In this document: in pieces, positions 51,538 to 59,953 of the stretch | How positions within the stretch are numbered: the first letter of the stretch is position 1 | How the letters are laid out: every line of letters starts with the position of its first letter | Assembly: GCF_001612685.1 (NCBI RefSeq) | Contig: NZ_BDAY01000041.1 | Coordinates: 50,458-114,457 of the forward strand | Reading direction: 5' to 3' | Length of the DNA stretch: 64,000 nucleotides | Source: Nocardia altamirensis NBRC 108246 | GTDB lineage: Bacteria; Actinomycetota; Actinomycetes; Mycobacteriales; Mycobacteriaceae | The notes under the pieces: generated by a model | What the model was told of the DNA's origin: nothing | The model's database searches: none | Seen by the model: only the letters and a program-made list of their open reading frames with translations | Position numbers and translations under genes: made by a program

Positions 51538-53379
51538 ATGCCACCGCTTCGTTCACGCACCACCACCATCGGCCGCAATGCCGCAGGCGCCCGCGCACTC
51601 TGGCGCGCCACCGGCATGACGGACTCCGACTTCGGCAAGCCGATCGTCGCCATCTCGAACTCCTACACCCAGTTCGTGCCCGGCCACGTGCACTTGAAGA
51701 ACGTCGGCGACATCGTTGCCGAGGCGGTGCGCGCCGCGGGCGGCGTACCACGGGAATTCCACACCATCGCCGTCGACGACGGCATCGCGATGGGCCACGG
51801 CGGCATGCTCTACTCGCTGCCGTCGCGCGAGATCATCGCCGACTCCGTCGAATACATGGTGAACGCGCACACCGCCGACGCGCTGGTGTGCATCTCCAAC
51901 TGCGACAAGATCACCCCGGGCATGCTGAATGCCGCTATGCGACTGAACATCCCGACGGTGTTCGTGTCCGGCGGTCCGATGGAGGCAGGCAAGGCCGTTG
52001 TGGTCGGCGGTGTCGCGCAGGCGCCGACCGACCTGATCACCGCCATCTCGGCGAGCGCGAATCAGGCTGTCTCCGAAGAGGGTCTGAGTGAGGTCGAGCG
52101 ATCCGCCTGCCCGACGTGCGGTTCGTGTTCTGGCATGTTCACCGCGAACTCGATGAACTGCCTCACCGAGGCGCTCGGACTTGCCCTGCCAGGCAACGGT
52201 TCCACGCTGGCCACCCATGCGGCGCGGCGCGCGCTGTTCGAGCGGGCAGGCACCGTGGTCGTCGACATCGCCAACCGCTGGTACCGCGACGACGATGCAT
52301 CGGTGCTGCCGCGGAATGTCGCCAACGCCAAGGCTTTCCGCAACGCGATGGCGCTCGACGTCGCGATGGGCGGCTCGACCAACACCGTGCTGCACACCCT
52401 GGCCGCCGCGCAGGAGGGCGAGGTCGACTTCGATCTGCACACGATCGAGGAGACCAGCCGCCGGGTGCCGACGCTGTCGAAGGTGTCGCCGAACTCCGAT
52501 TACCACATGGAGGACGTGCACCGGGCCGGTGGCATCCCCGCCATCCTCGGCGAGCTGCGCCGTGGCGGTCTGCTGGAGACCGACGTGAGCACCGTGCACA
52601 CGCGCAGCTTCGACGAGTGGCTCGACACCTGGGATATCCGCTCCGGCAAGGCCTCCGAGGAAGCCATCGAGCTGTTCCACGCCGCGCCGGGCGGGGTGCG
52701 CACGGTCGAGCCGTTCTCCACCGAGAACCGCTGGTCCTCGCTCGACACCGACGCGGAGGGCGGCTGCATCCGCGATATCGAGCACGCGTACACCGCGGAG
52801 GGCGGGCTTGTCGTGTTGCGCGGCAACATCGCTCCCGACGGCGCCGTGCTCAAGACGGCGGGCATCGACGAGGAGCTGTTCACCTTCCAGGGGCCTGCGC
52901 TCGTCGTGGAATCGCAGGAGGAGGCCGTGTCGGCGATCCTCAACAAGCAGATCAAGCCCGGCGACGTGCTCGTCGTCCGCTACGAGGGCCCGGCGGGTGG
53001 GCCAGGCATGCAGGAAATGTTGCACCCCACCGCATTCCTGAAGGGCGCGGGCCTCGGAAAACAGTGCGCGCTGATCACCGACGGTCGCTTCTCCGGCGGC
53101 ACCTCCGGCCTGTCCATCGGCCACATCTCGCCCGAGGCGGCCAGCGGCGGCACCATCGGACTGATCGAGAACGGTGATCAGATCCGCATCGACGTCAGCA
53201 CCCGTGCGCTCGAGGTGCTGGTCGACGACGCGGTCCTCGCCGAACGCCGCGCCAAAATGGAAGCGGCCGAACGCCCGTGGCAGCCGGTCAACCGTGAGCG
53301 GCCCGTCACCACGGCGCTGCGTGCCTACGCCGCACTTGCCACCTCCGCCGACAAGGGCGCAGTCCGGCACGTGCCGTAA
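51538..53379 (+). CDS. ilvD: Dihydroxy-acid dehydratase
   Basis: 613 residues, long E. coli-like form. Fe-S cysteines in SNCDKITPGML (about 120) and PTCGSCSGMFTANSMNCL (about 193-210); GGSTNTVLHTLAAA near 280; GRFSGGTSGLSIGHISPEAA near 520. Third common step of branched-chain synthesis. ATG 51538 with TAGGA 6 nt upstream. The 220 bp upstream show no leader peptide. Confidence 0.97.
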   Translation: MPPLRSRTTTIGRNAAGARALWRATGMTDSDFGKPIVAISNSYTQFVPGHVHLKNVGDIVAEAVRAAGGVPREFHTIAVDDGIAMGHGGMLYSLPSREIIADSVEYMVNAHTADALVCISNCDKITPGMLNAAMRLNIPTVFVSGGPMEAGKAVVVGGVAQAPTDLITAISASANQAVSEEGLSEVERSACPTCGSCSGMFTANSMNCLTEALGLALPGNGSTLATHAARRALFERAGTVVVDIANRWYRDDDASVLPRNVANAKAFRNAMALDVAMGGSTNTVLHTLAAAQEGEVDFDLHTIEETSRRVPTLSKVSPNSDYHMEDVHRAGGIPAILGELRRGGLLETDVSTVHTRSFDEWLDTWDIRSGKASEEAIELFHAAPGGVRTVEPFSTENRWSSLDTDAEGGCIRDIEHAYTAEGGLVVLRGNIAPDGAVLKTAGIDEELFTFQGPALVVESQEEAVSAILNKQIKPGDVLVVRYEGPAGGPGMQEMLHPTAFLKGAGLGKQCALITDGRFSGGTSGLSIGHISPEAASGGTIGLIENGDQIRIDVSTRALEVLVDDAVLAERRAKMEAAERPWQPVNRERPVTTALRAYAALATSADKGAVRHVP

Positions 53380-53404
53380 ACCACGCTGACCTGATCTGAC
53401 CGAC

Positions 53405-53428
53405 GGCGCCTCTCCCAGGAGAGGCGCC
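53405..53428 (+). terminator. ilvD terminator
   Basis: Perfect 10-bp stem GGCGCCTCTC / GAGAGGCGCC with a 4-nt loop, followed by GTTGTCGTTGTC, 26 bp past the stop. Confidence 0.85.
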
Positions 53429-53532
53429 GTTGTCGTTGTCGCCCAACCCTCCTCAACTACACGGCCGCGAGGTGCCACTCGTCGAACGTCCGATGAGATT
53501 GCGGCGCTGTTGGTTCCGGGATCGACAGACGA

Positions 53533-53563
53533 ACGGCGCCCCTCGATATTCGAGAGGCGCCGT
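53533..53563 (-). terminator. Terminator of the DoxX gene
   Basis: Stem ACGGCGCCCCTCGA / TCGAGAGGCGCCGT with one wobble, loop TAT, 16 bp past the DoxX stop on its strand. The arms share GGCGCC...GAGAGGCGCC with the ilvD terminator. Confidence 0.75.
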
Positions 53564-53578
53564 GGTTCGGACTGAGGT

Positions 53579-54502
53579 TTAGTCGAACGGGCCGATGCCC
53601 GTAAAGGGGTTGCCGCCGTGCAGGTACCAGTAGGCGCCGACGGCCGCCGCTACGGCAAGCAGCAGGACGACGAACGAACCGGCGAACGGGCGAGTCGCCC
53701 AGCCGCGGTTGCGGTCGAACGCCAAACGACCAGGGCCGGTGAGAATGATGACGGCGGCGGCCCCGGCCAGGATGCTGTCGAGCTCGACGCCGGACTTCAC
53801 GCCCGCGTTGTATTGGAAACCGGGGATCATGCCCTGCTTCCATGCCCACGCGTCCAGGATGACCGCGAGAACCGCGCCGGCGGCCAACGGCGTGGCCAGG
53901 CCGAGGACCAGTAAGGCACCGCCGCCGAGTTCGCCGACGGTGACCAGGATGGCCGACAGGGTGGGGTGATCCCAGCCGCCGTTGTCCATCATGTCGCGGG
54001 TGCCGTCGAGGCCGGGGCCGTGGAACCAGCCGGTCAGCTTCTGCAGGCCGTGGTAGATGAAGGTGCCGCCGACGATCAGCCGCAGCAGGAACAGACCCAG
54101 ATCCAGTGTGCCGCGCCGACTCTCGCCGTTGCGGCGGCGCAACCGGCCGGTATCGCTCGGCGCGTTCGCGGCGGGCGGGATGCTGGCGTAGGCATACGTC
54201 GGGGTGTCCGCGCCGACGGACGGCACATCGGGCCCCGGATCGAGGCCGAGTTCATCATCCGTGCGCGGCACGTCCTTGCCGAGCCGGGGGAACTGCTCGG
54301 TCGGCGAATCGAACGGGCTACTCACGGCTGCGCCTCGCTGGCGCTCGGCTGCGCCGCGACCAGTGGACGCTGTGTTGTCGGTTCGCTCGCTACGCTCGCT
54401 CACACCTCGACCGGTGGACGACACCGCCGACTGCTCGGCCATGGTCGGCGTCGAACGTTGCGCCGCCGAGGGTTCGGTTGTGTCTTTCGGCTTCTCGGTC
54501 AC
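53579..54502 (-). CDS. DoxX-family membrane protein (Rv3005c-like)
   Basis: 307 residues. Residues 1-135 are disordered and charged. The C-terminal DoxX domain has four membrane segments (FLLRLIVGGTFIYHGLQKL; LGGGALLVLGLATPLAAGAV; AGAAAVIILTGPGRLAF; GSFVVLLLAVAAAVGAYWY). Mycobacterial Rv3005c (MRC complex) links superoxide dismutase and a thiol oxidase; a similar role is inferred. GTG 54502 has TAGGGT 7 nt upstream, so likely leaderless. Part of the disordered N-terminus (GVSERSERTDNTAS) is encoded by a repeat-like sequence at 54382-54403. Confidence 0.8.
   Translation of the reverse strand: MTEKPKDTTEPSAAQRSTPTMAEQSAVSSTGRGVSERSERTDNTASTGRGAAERQRGAAVSSPFDSPTEQFPRLGKDVPRTDDELGLDPGPDVPSVGADTPTYAYASIPPAANAPSDTGRLRRRNGESRRGTLDLGLFLLRLIVGGTFIYHGLQKLTGWFHGPGLDGTRDMMDNGGWDHPTLSAILVTVGELGGGALLVLGLATPLAAGAVLAVILDAWAWKQGMIPGFQYNAGVKSGVELDSILAGAAAVIILTGPGRLAFDRNRGWATRPFAGSFVVLLLAVAAAVGAYWYLHGGNPFTGIGPFD
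54382..54403. repeat. Short dispersed-type repeat inside the DoxX coding region
   Basis: TTCGCTCGCTACGCTCGCTC plus AC. Sequences of this kind (GAGCGTAGCGAGCGAA) recur widely in Nocardia-like genomes, mostly outside genes, from memory. Here it is in frame and translated as SERSER. Confidence 0.5.
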
Positions 54503-54637
54503 GGCCAATACCCTATGCTGCGCGGCCCCCCAACGGGCCGCAAACCTTGCGGCGTGGGGCCGCCGGATTTTGCCGAGCGGGCGACTAGCGCCCCCCGGGA
54601 CGGGCGGACGCGAAGCTATTTCCGTAACGTCTGTGCT

Positions 54638-55738
54638 ATGAGGTTGGTTGTCGTTGGTCGCGTTGCTGCGAGCGTGCTGCTCGGGTCCGTGCTGGTCGGT
54701 GGGTGCGCGCGGTTCGACGATTCCGCGTCGAGCCCGTTCACGCCGGAACCGACGCTGCGTGGGGCGAACATCGACCCGAAGAAACCGTCCCAATCGCCGA
54801 CGTCGACGACCAGACCGAGCGGGCCGTGCATCGACCCCGACCCGGCGGTGGTGGCGACGTGCCTGGACACGACCGGCGGGCTGGTCGCGGTCGGCGACGG
54901 CGCGCTGGTCGCCGAGCGGCGCACCGGACGGATCATGAAGGTGGTGCCCGAAATGCCGCCCGTCGAGATCACCAGGATCGATGTCGACGGTTCCGGCGAC
55001 GGTGGACTCAGCGACATCGCGCTCTCGCCGACCTTCCGCGAGGACGGGCTGATGTACGCCTACATCACCACGCCGAGCGACAACCGGGTGGTCCGGATCG
55101 CGCAGGGCGGCCCGCCGAAGGCGATTCTGACCGGAATCCCGAAGGGTCCCACCGGAAATCACGGCGCCATCGACTTCGCCACCGCCGACCAGATGCTGGT
55201 GCTCACCGGCGACGCAGGCGATCCAGGCGCCGCGAGCTCGGCCTCCTCGCTGGCGGGCAAGCTGCTGCGGGTGAATTCCCCGTCACCGGGCGCGACCGCG
55301 GAGGTCGCCGTCTCCGGCATCGGCATCGCCGGTGATGTCTGCCGGGACAGCAGGGACAGCATCTGGATCACCGACCGCACCCCGGTCGAGGATCGGCTGC
55401 AGCGCCTCGGCAGCGACGGCTCGGTGACCACCGCGTGGACCTGGCCCGATCGACCGGGCGTCGCGGGCTGTGCCGCCGCGACCGACGGCGTCGCGATCGC
55501 CTTGACCAGAACCAAGGCACTGGCCATCGCCGCGGCCGACGAGAAGACGCACGCCGTCACCTCGGCTCCGACCCTGACCGCGCAGGACAAATACGGTCAG
55601 CTCGGCGGCGCGACGGCAGGCCCGGACGGCAGCATCTGGGTGGCCACCGTCAACAAGACCGACGGCCAGCCGGGACCCAATGACGATCGCGTGGTGCGCA
55701 TCCCGCCGCCGCAGGCAGGTGGCGGCGGCCCCGACTAG
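54638..55738 (+). CDS. lppZ: LppZ-like lipoprotein with glucose/sorbosone-dehydrogenase-type beta-propeller
   Basis: 366 residues. Signal with lipobox LVGGC (Cys near 23), then a proline-rich linker and a propeller domain: GGLSDIALSPTFREDGLMYA, TGNHGAIDF, VLTGDAGDPGAASS and GKLLRVNSP follow the PQQ/glucose-dehydrogenase family. Position matches Rv3006 (lppZ). Ligand unknown. TAACGT at 54625-54630 lies 7 nt before ATG 54638: probable leaderless mRNA. Divergent from DoxX. Confidence 0.88.
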   Translation: MRLVVVGRVAASVLLGSVLVGGCARFDDSASSPFTPEPTLRGANIDPKKPSQSPTSTTRPSGPCIDPDPAVVATCLDTTGGLVAVGDGALVAERRTGRIMKVVPEMPPVEITRIDVDGSGDGGLSDIALSPTFREDGLMYAYITTPSDNRVVRIAQGGPPKAILTGIPKGPTGNHGAIDFATADQMLVLTGDAGDPGAASSASSLAGKLLRVNSPSPGATAEVAVSGIGIAGDVCRDSRDSIWITDRTPVEDRLQRLGSDGSVTTAWTWPDRPGVAGCAAATDGVAIALTRTKALAIAAADEKTHAVTSAPTLTAQDKYGQLGGATAGPDGSIWVATVNKTDGQPGPNDDRVVRIPPPQAGGGGPD

Positions 55739-55747
55739 GCCGCGCAC

Positions 55748-55777
55748 AAAGGGCCGACTCCACGGAGTCGGCCCTTT
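55748..55777. terminator. Terminator between lppZ and gatB
   Basis: Perfect 12-bp stem AAAGGGCCGACT / AGTCGGCCCTTT, 6-nt loop, followed by T on the + strand; convergent genes on both sides. Confidence 0.88.
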
Positions 55778-55822
55778 TGCTGTGCCTAGCGACTACCGAA
55801 TCTGCTACTCGGCAGGGCTAAT

Positions 55823-57328
55823 TCAGCTGCAGGCGGCGATGACCAGTTCGCGGACCCGGGCGGCGTCGGCCTGCCCGCGGGTTGCCTTCATGACGTCGCC
55901 GACGATCTTGCCTGCGGCCTGCACCTTGCCGGAGCGGATCTTCTCCGCGATGTCGGGGTTGGCCGCAAGCGCCTTTTCGACTTCGGCCTGCAGGGCGCTG
56001 TCGTCGCTGACCATGCCGAGGCCCTTGGCCTCGACGATCGCGGCGGGGCTGCCCTCGCCTGCCAGCACGAATTCGACGACCTGCTTGGCGACCTTGTTGT
56101 TGACCGTCTTCGCCTCGACCAGGTTGATCACCTCGGCCACCTGAGCGGGCGTGATCGGCAGCTCCGCCAGCGAAACCTCGCGCTCCTTGGCCTTTTCGGT
56201 GAGGAAGGCGACCCACCAGGAGCGCGCCTCGTTGGCCGGGGCGCCCGCGTCGACGGTCGCGATGATGAGATCGAGCGCGCCCGCGTTGACGAGGTCGCGC
56301 ATCACCTCGTCGGACAGGCCCCAGTCGGACTGGATGCGGGCCCGGCGCAGCCACGGGTACTCCGGAATGGTGCCGCGCAGCTCCTCGACCCATTCCGCCG
56401 CGGGCGCAACGGGTTCCAGATCGGGCTCGGGGAAGTAGCGGTAGTCCTCGGAGGTCTCCTTGATGCGGCCCGACGAGGTGCTGCCGTCGGACTCGTGGAA
56501 GTGGCGGGTCTCCTGCACGATGGTGCCGCCGTCGGCGAGCACCGCGGCCTGGCGGCGCATCTCGAACCGGACGGCGACCTCGACGCTCTTGAGCGAGTTG
56601 ACGTTCTTGGTCTCGGTGCGCGTCCCGAACTCCTTGGCGCCGATCGGCATCAGCGACACGTTGGCGTCGCAGCGCAGCGAGCCCTGCTCCATCTTGACGT
56701 CGGAAACGTCGAGCGACCGCAGCACCTCACGCAGCGCGGTCACGTACGCGCGGGCCACCTCGGGCGCGCGCTCCCCCGCGCCGGTGATCGGCTTGGTGAC
56801 GATCTCGACCAGCGGAACGCCCGCGCGGTTGTAGTCGAGCAGCGAATGGCTTGCACCGTGGATGCGACCGGTCGCGCCGCCGACGTGGGTGGACTTGCCG
56901 GTGTCCTCTTCCATGTGCGCGCGCTCGATCTCCACCCGGAAGGTGCTGCCGTCGTCGAGCAGCACATCGAGGTGACCGTTGGTGGCGATCGGCTCGTCGT
57001 ACTGGCTGATCTGGTAGTTCTTCGGCTGATCGGGGTAGAAGTAGTTCTTGCGGGCGAACCGTCCCCACGGGGTGATCGAACAGTTCAGCGCGAGCCCGAT
57101 GCGGATCGCCGATTCCACGGCCTTCTCGTTCACCACCGGCAGCGAGCCGGGCAGACCGAGGCACACCGGGCACACCTGGGTGTTCGCGTCCGCGCCGAAC
57201 TCGGTCGGGCAGCCACAGAACATCTTGGTTGTGGTGGACAGTTCGACGTGAACCTCCATGCCGAGCACCGGCTCGAACCGGGCGATGACATCGGAGTAAT
57301 CCATCAAGTCGACTGTGGGTGCACTCAT
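55823..57328 (-). CDS. gatB: Aspartyl/glutamyl-tRNA amidotransferase subunit B
   Basis: 501 residues. Cradle domain start MEVHVELSTTTKMFCGCPTE; zinc cysteines in FCGC and VCPVCLG (about 35-57); C-terminal tail domain from about 355 (YqeY-like). Part of GatCAB, which amidates Glu-tRNA-Gln and Asp-tRNA-Asn. TAGACT at 57336-57341 is exactly 7 nt upstream of ATG 57328, indicating a leaderless mRNA. gatC and gatA are not in this window. Confidence 0.96.
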   Translation of the reverse strand: MSAPTVDLMDYSDVIARFEPVLGMEVHVELSTTTKMFCGCPTEFGADANTQVCPVCLGLPGSLPVVNEKAVESAIRIGLALNCSITPWGRFARKNYFYPDQPKNYQISQYDEPIATNGHLDVLLDDGSTFRVEIERAHMEEDTGKSTHVGGATGRIHGASHSLLDYNRAGVPLVEIVTKPITGAGERAPEVARAYVTALREVLRSLDVSDVKMEQGSLRCDANVSLMPIGAKEFGTRTETKNVNSLKSVEVAVRFEMRRQAAVLADGGTIVQETRHFHESDGSTSSGRIKETSEDYRYFPEPDLEPVAPAAEWVEELRGTIPEYPWLRRARIQSDWGLSDEVMRDLVNAGALDLIIATVDAGAPANEARSWWVAFLTEKAKEREVSLAELPITPAQVAEVINLVEAKTVNNKVAKQVVEFVLAGEGSPAAIVEAKGLGMVSDDSALQAEVEKALAANPDIAEKIRSGKVQAAGKIVGDVMKATRGQADAARVRELVIAACS

Positions 57329-57379
57329 GCTGCACAGTCTATGTAAGCCATCGATCGGCGCCGCAGTGGGCGTCAGCAC

Positions 57380-58759
57380 CTACTTCGGCGGGATGTGCGC
57401 GACCAACCAGCCCGTGACGTAGCTGAGCACCTCAGGGGAAATGGTCGTCTCGATGGTGGCGTATTCGTCGGGCTTGCCGGTGTCGGTGGGCTGCATCAAA
57501 TGGTTGACGCCGGGGATGACGTGGACGGTGGCGTCGGGGTCGGCGGCGAGGTGGTCGCGCATCGGCTGTTCGCTCTGCGCGGGCGGCACCTGGAGGTCCT
57601 TGCCGCCGAAGAACGCGAGCACCGGAATGCGCAGCGCCGACAGCGCGGGCGCCGGATCGTAGGCGGTGAGCGCGGCGAGATACGGCGTGATCGTCGCGTC
57701 GACTTCGGCGTCCGGTTTGCGCTCATCGGGCGGCAAGGCTTCGTTCGCTTTGCGCGCCAACACCTTCGCACCCGCCAGGTCGCCCGCCGTCAACAGGGCC
57801 GACAGTTCGGCGGCGTCACGCACCTGTTTCTCCACCTCTTCGGGAGGTGCGCCGTTCGCGGTGAGGATCACGCGGGTCTGCTCGACGATCACCTCGGCGC
57901 CGGACACGCCAGGGCCTGCCATCAGTATCGCGAAGGCGACGCCGCTGTCCGGCCGCGAAGCCACCAGTGGCGCAAGGTAACCGCCTTCGCTGTGGCCGAA
58001 CAGGCCGACCCGGGCCGGGTCGACATCCTGGCGACCACGCAGGAAGCCGACGCCTGCCGCCGCGTCGTTGGCCAGGTCGGTGTAGTTCGCGTCGTCCAGC
58101 TTGCCGCCGGTGCCGCCGACGCCGCGGTCGTCGGTGCGCAGCACGGCGTAACCCGCCCGCGTCAACGTGTCCGCGATCAGCAGAAAAGGCTTGTGGCCGA
58201 ACAGTTCCTCGTCGCGGTTCTGCGGGCCGCTTCCGGTGATCAGCAGCACGGCGGGGAAGCGGCCGGTGCCACTGGGTTTGGTCAGCGTGCCCGCGATGGT
58301 GAGGTCACCGCTGCGGTAGGTGACATCCTCGGACTGGTACGGGAACGGCGGTTTCGGTTCCTGCGGACGGTTCAGCGGGGTGACCTTGCCGCGCTGCAAC
58401 GTGACCTTGAAAGTCTGTCCGCTCTGGACGAAGTCGCCGGCGATCCGGTCGCTGGCTTGGTCGTAGCGGCCGTCGAACTTCGCCGCACCCGGCACGTCGG
58501 GAATCCCGAAGGACACCCCGTTGCGGCTGGACTGCACGTCCTTCAACGGGGCCGCGTTCACCCCTTGCAACGGTATGTCGATGGTGCCCGCATCCTGGCC
58601 GGAGAAGGTCACCCCGATCTCGAGTGGCTCCCCGGGAATCTCCAGCGTCCCATGCCAATCCCCGGTCGTCGGCTCGGGCGGGTTCGAATCCGACGAGCAT
58701 CCTGCGACAAGCACGGCGATGACGAACAACGCCAGCGCTCCGACCCGATGACTGCGCAT
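57380..58759 (-). CDS. Alpha/beta-hydrolase lipoprotein
   Basis: 459 residues. Signal peptide with lipobox LVAGC (Cys about 21). An N-terminal beta-rich domain (about 30-125, WHGTLEIPGEPLEIGVTF) precedes the hydrolase: oxyanion GSGPQNRD, nucleophile GHSEGG (Ser), and catalytic His in GVNHLMQP near the end. Substrate unknown; probably a cell-envelope esterase or acyltransferase. TACTGT at 58767-58772 lies 7 nt before ATG 58759. It stands between gatB and pfkA, which are neighbours in M. tuberculosis. Confidence 0.86.
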   Translation of the reverse strand: MRSHRVGALALFVIAVLVAGCSSDSNPPEPTTGDWHGTLEIPGEPLEIGVTFSGQDAGTIDIPLQGVNAAPLKDVQSSRNGVSFGIPDVPGAAKFDGRYDQASDRIAGDFVQSGQTFKVTLQRGKVTPLNRPQEPKPPFPYQSEDVTYRSGDLTIAGTLTKPSGTGRFPAVLLITGSGPQNRDEELFGHKPFLLIADTLTRAGYAVLRTDDRGVGGTGGKLDDANYTDLANDAAAGVGFLRGRQDVDPARVGLFGHSEGGYLAPLVASRPDSGVAFAILMAGPGVSGAEVIVEQTRVILTANGAPPEEVEKQVRDAAELSALLTAGDLAGAKVLARKANEALPPDERKPDAEVDATITPYLAALTAYDPAPALSALRIPVLAFFGGKDLQVPPAQSEQPMRDHLAADPDATVHVIPGVNHLMQPTDTGKPDEYATIETTISPEVLSYVTGWLVAHIPPK

Positions 58760-58847
58760 GAGATCAACAGTACCGCCGACCAATTGGACACCTGTCTGGT
58801 CAACGAGACGTACCGGCTCGGTGCGGATTTCCTCTCCGAGCCGATGG

Positions 58848-59882
58848 CTAGCCGAAGAAGGCTTCTGCCTCGCGGTAGCGCTCGTCGGGGACCCGCTTGA
58901 GTTGTTTGGTGGCCTCGGACAGCGGGACGAGGTTGATGGCGGCGCCGTGCAAGGCGACCATCTGGCCGAACTGGCCTGCGTGCACCGCCTCGGCGGCGTG
59001 CAGACCGAAGCGGGTGGCGAGGACGCGGTCGTAAGGGGTTGGGCTGCCGCCGCGTTGGACGTGGCCGAGGACCGTGGTGCGGACCTCCTTGCCGATCCGG
59101 CGTTCGATCTCGGCGCCGAGTTGCTGGGCGACGCCGGTGAAGCGCTCGTGGCCGAATTCGTCGATGCCGCCTTCGCGCAGCGCGAAGCCGGAATCCGGTG
59201 CGGGATGGGAACCTTCGGCGACTACGCAGATGAAATGCTTGTCGCCGCGTTGGAAGCGGCGCTTGATCAACGCGCACACCGCGTCCACGTCGAAGGGCAC
59301 CTCGGGCACCAGGGTGAGGTGCGCACCCGCCGCCATGCCCGCGTTCACCGCGATCCAGCCTGCGTGGCGGCCCATCACCTCGACCAGCATGACGCGCTGA
59401 TGCGATTCCGCGGTGGTGTGCAGCCGGTCGATCGCCTCGCTGGCGATGCTCAGCGCCGTGTCATGGCCGAAAGTGACGTCGGTGCAGTCGATGTCGTTGT
59501 CGATGGTCTTCGGCACGCCGACGACCGGAACCCCTTCGTCGGACAGCCAGCTGGCCGCGGTGAGCGTGCCCTCGCCGCCGATCGGGATCAGCGCGTCGAT
59601 GCCGTTGTCGTCCAGCGTCCGTTTGATCCGGCCGAGTCCGGCGCGCAGCACATCGGGATTGGTGCGTGCGGTGCCGAGGATGGTGCCGCCCTTGGTGAGC
59701 AGCCGGTCGGTGCGGTCGTCGTTGTGGATCTGAATCTTGCGATCCTCCAACAGACCACGCCAACCGTCCTCGAATCCGACGATCGCGTCGCCGTAGCGGC
59801 CGTTCGCGGTGCGAACGACGGCACGGATCACCGCGTTCAGCCCTGGGCAGTCGCCGCCTCCGGTCAACACTCCGATGCGCAT
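58848..59882 (-). CDS. pfkA: 6-phosphofructokinase
   Basis: 344 residues. GGGDCPGLN (8-16) binds the nucleotide; GGEGT (102-106), PKTIDND (124-130) and MGRHAGW follow. Gly105 with Lys125 is the actinobacterial pattern: glycine suits ATP use, while the lysine is shared with pyrophosphate enzymes; the group is reported ATP-dependent. ATG 59882 with AAAGGG about 13 nt upstream. Confidence 0.95.
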   Translation of the reverse strand: MRIGVLTGGGDCPGLNAVIRAVVRTANGRYGDAIVGFEDGWRGLLEDRKIQIHNDDRTDRLLTKGGTILGTARTNPDVLRAGLGRIKRTLDDNGIDALIPIGGEGTLTAASWLSDEGVPVVGVPKTIDNDIDCTDVTFGHDTALSIASEAIDRLHTTAESHQRVMLVEVMGRHAGWIAVNAGMAAGAHLTLVPEVPFDVDAVCALIKRRFQRGDKHFICVVAEGSHPAPDSGFALREGGIDEFGHERFTGVAQQLGAEIERRIGKEVRTTVLGHVQRGGSPTPYDRVLATRFGLHAAEAVHAGQFGQMVALHGAAINLVPLSEATKQLKRVPDERYREAEAFFG

Positions 59883-59953
59883 GGCCGCTATCTTGCCCTT
59901 TCGGACATCGCGCGGCAGTCCCACCCCCGGAAAGCCCGGGTGAACTCGATGGC

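Noticed and set aside
51553..53478. 641-codon frame antisense to ilvD
   Set aside because: Shadow of ilvD; no recognisable protein.
53633..53720. Possible mobile-element remnants near DoxX
   Set aside because: No transposase or terminal inverted repeats; only short GC-rich repeats and hairpins seen.
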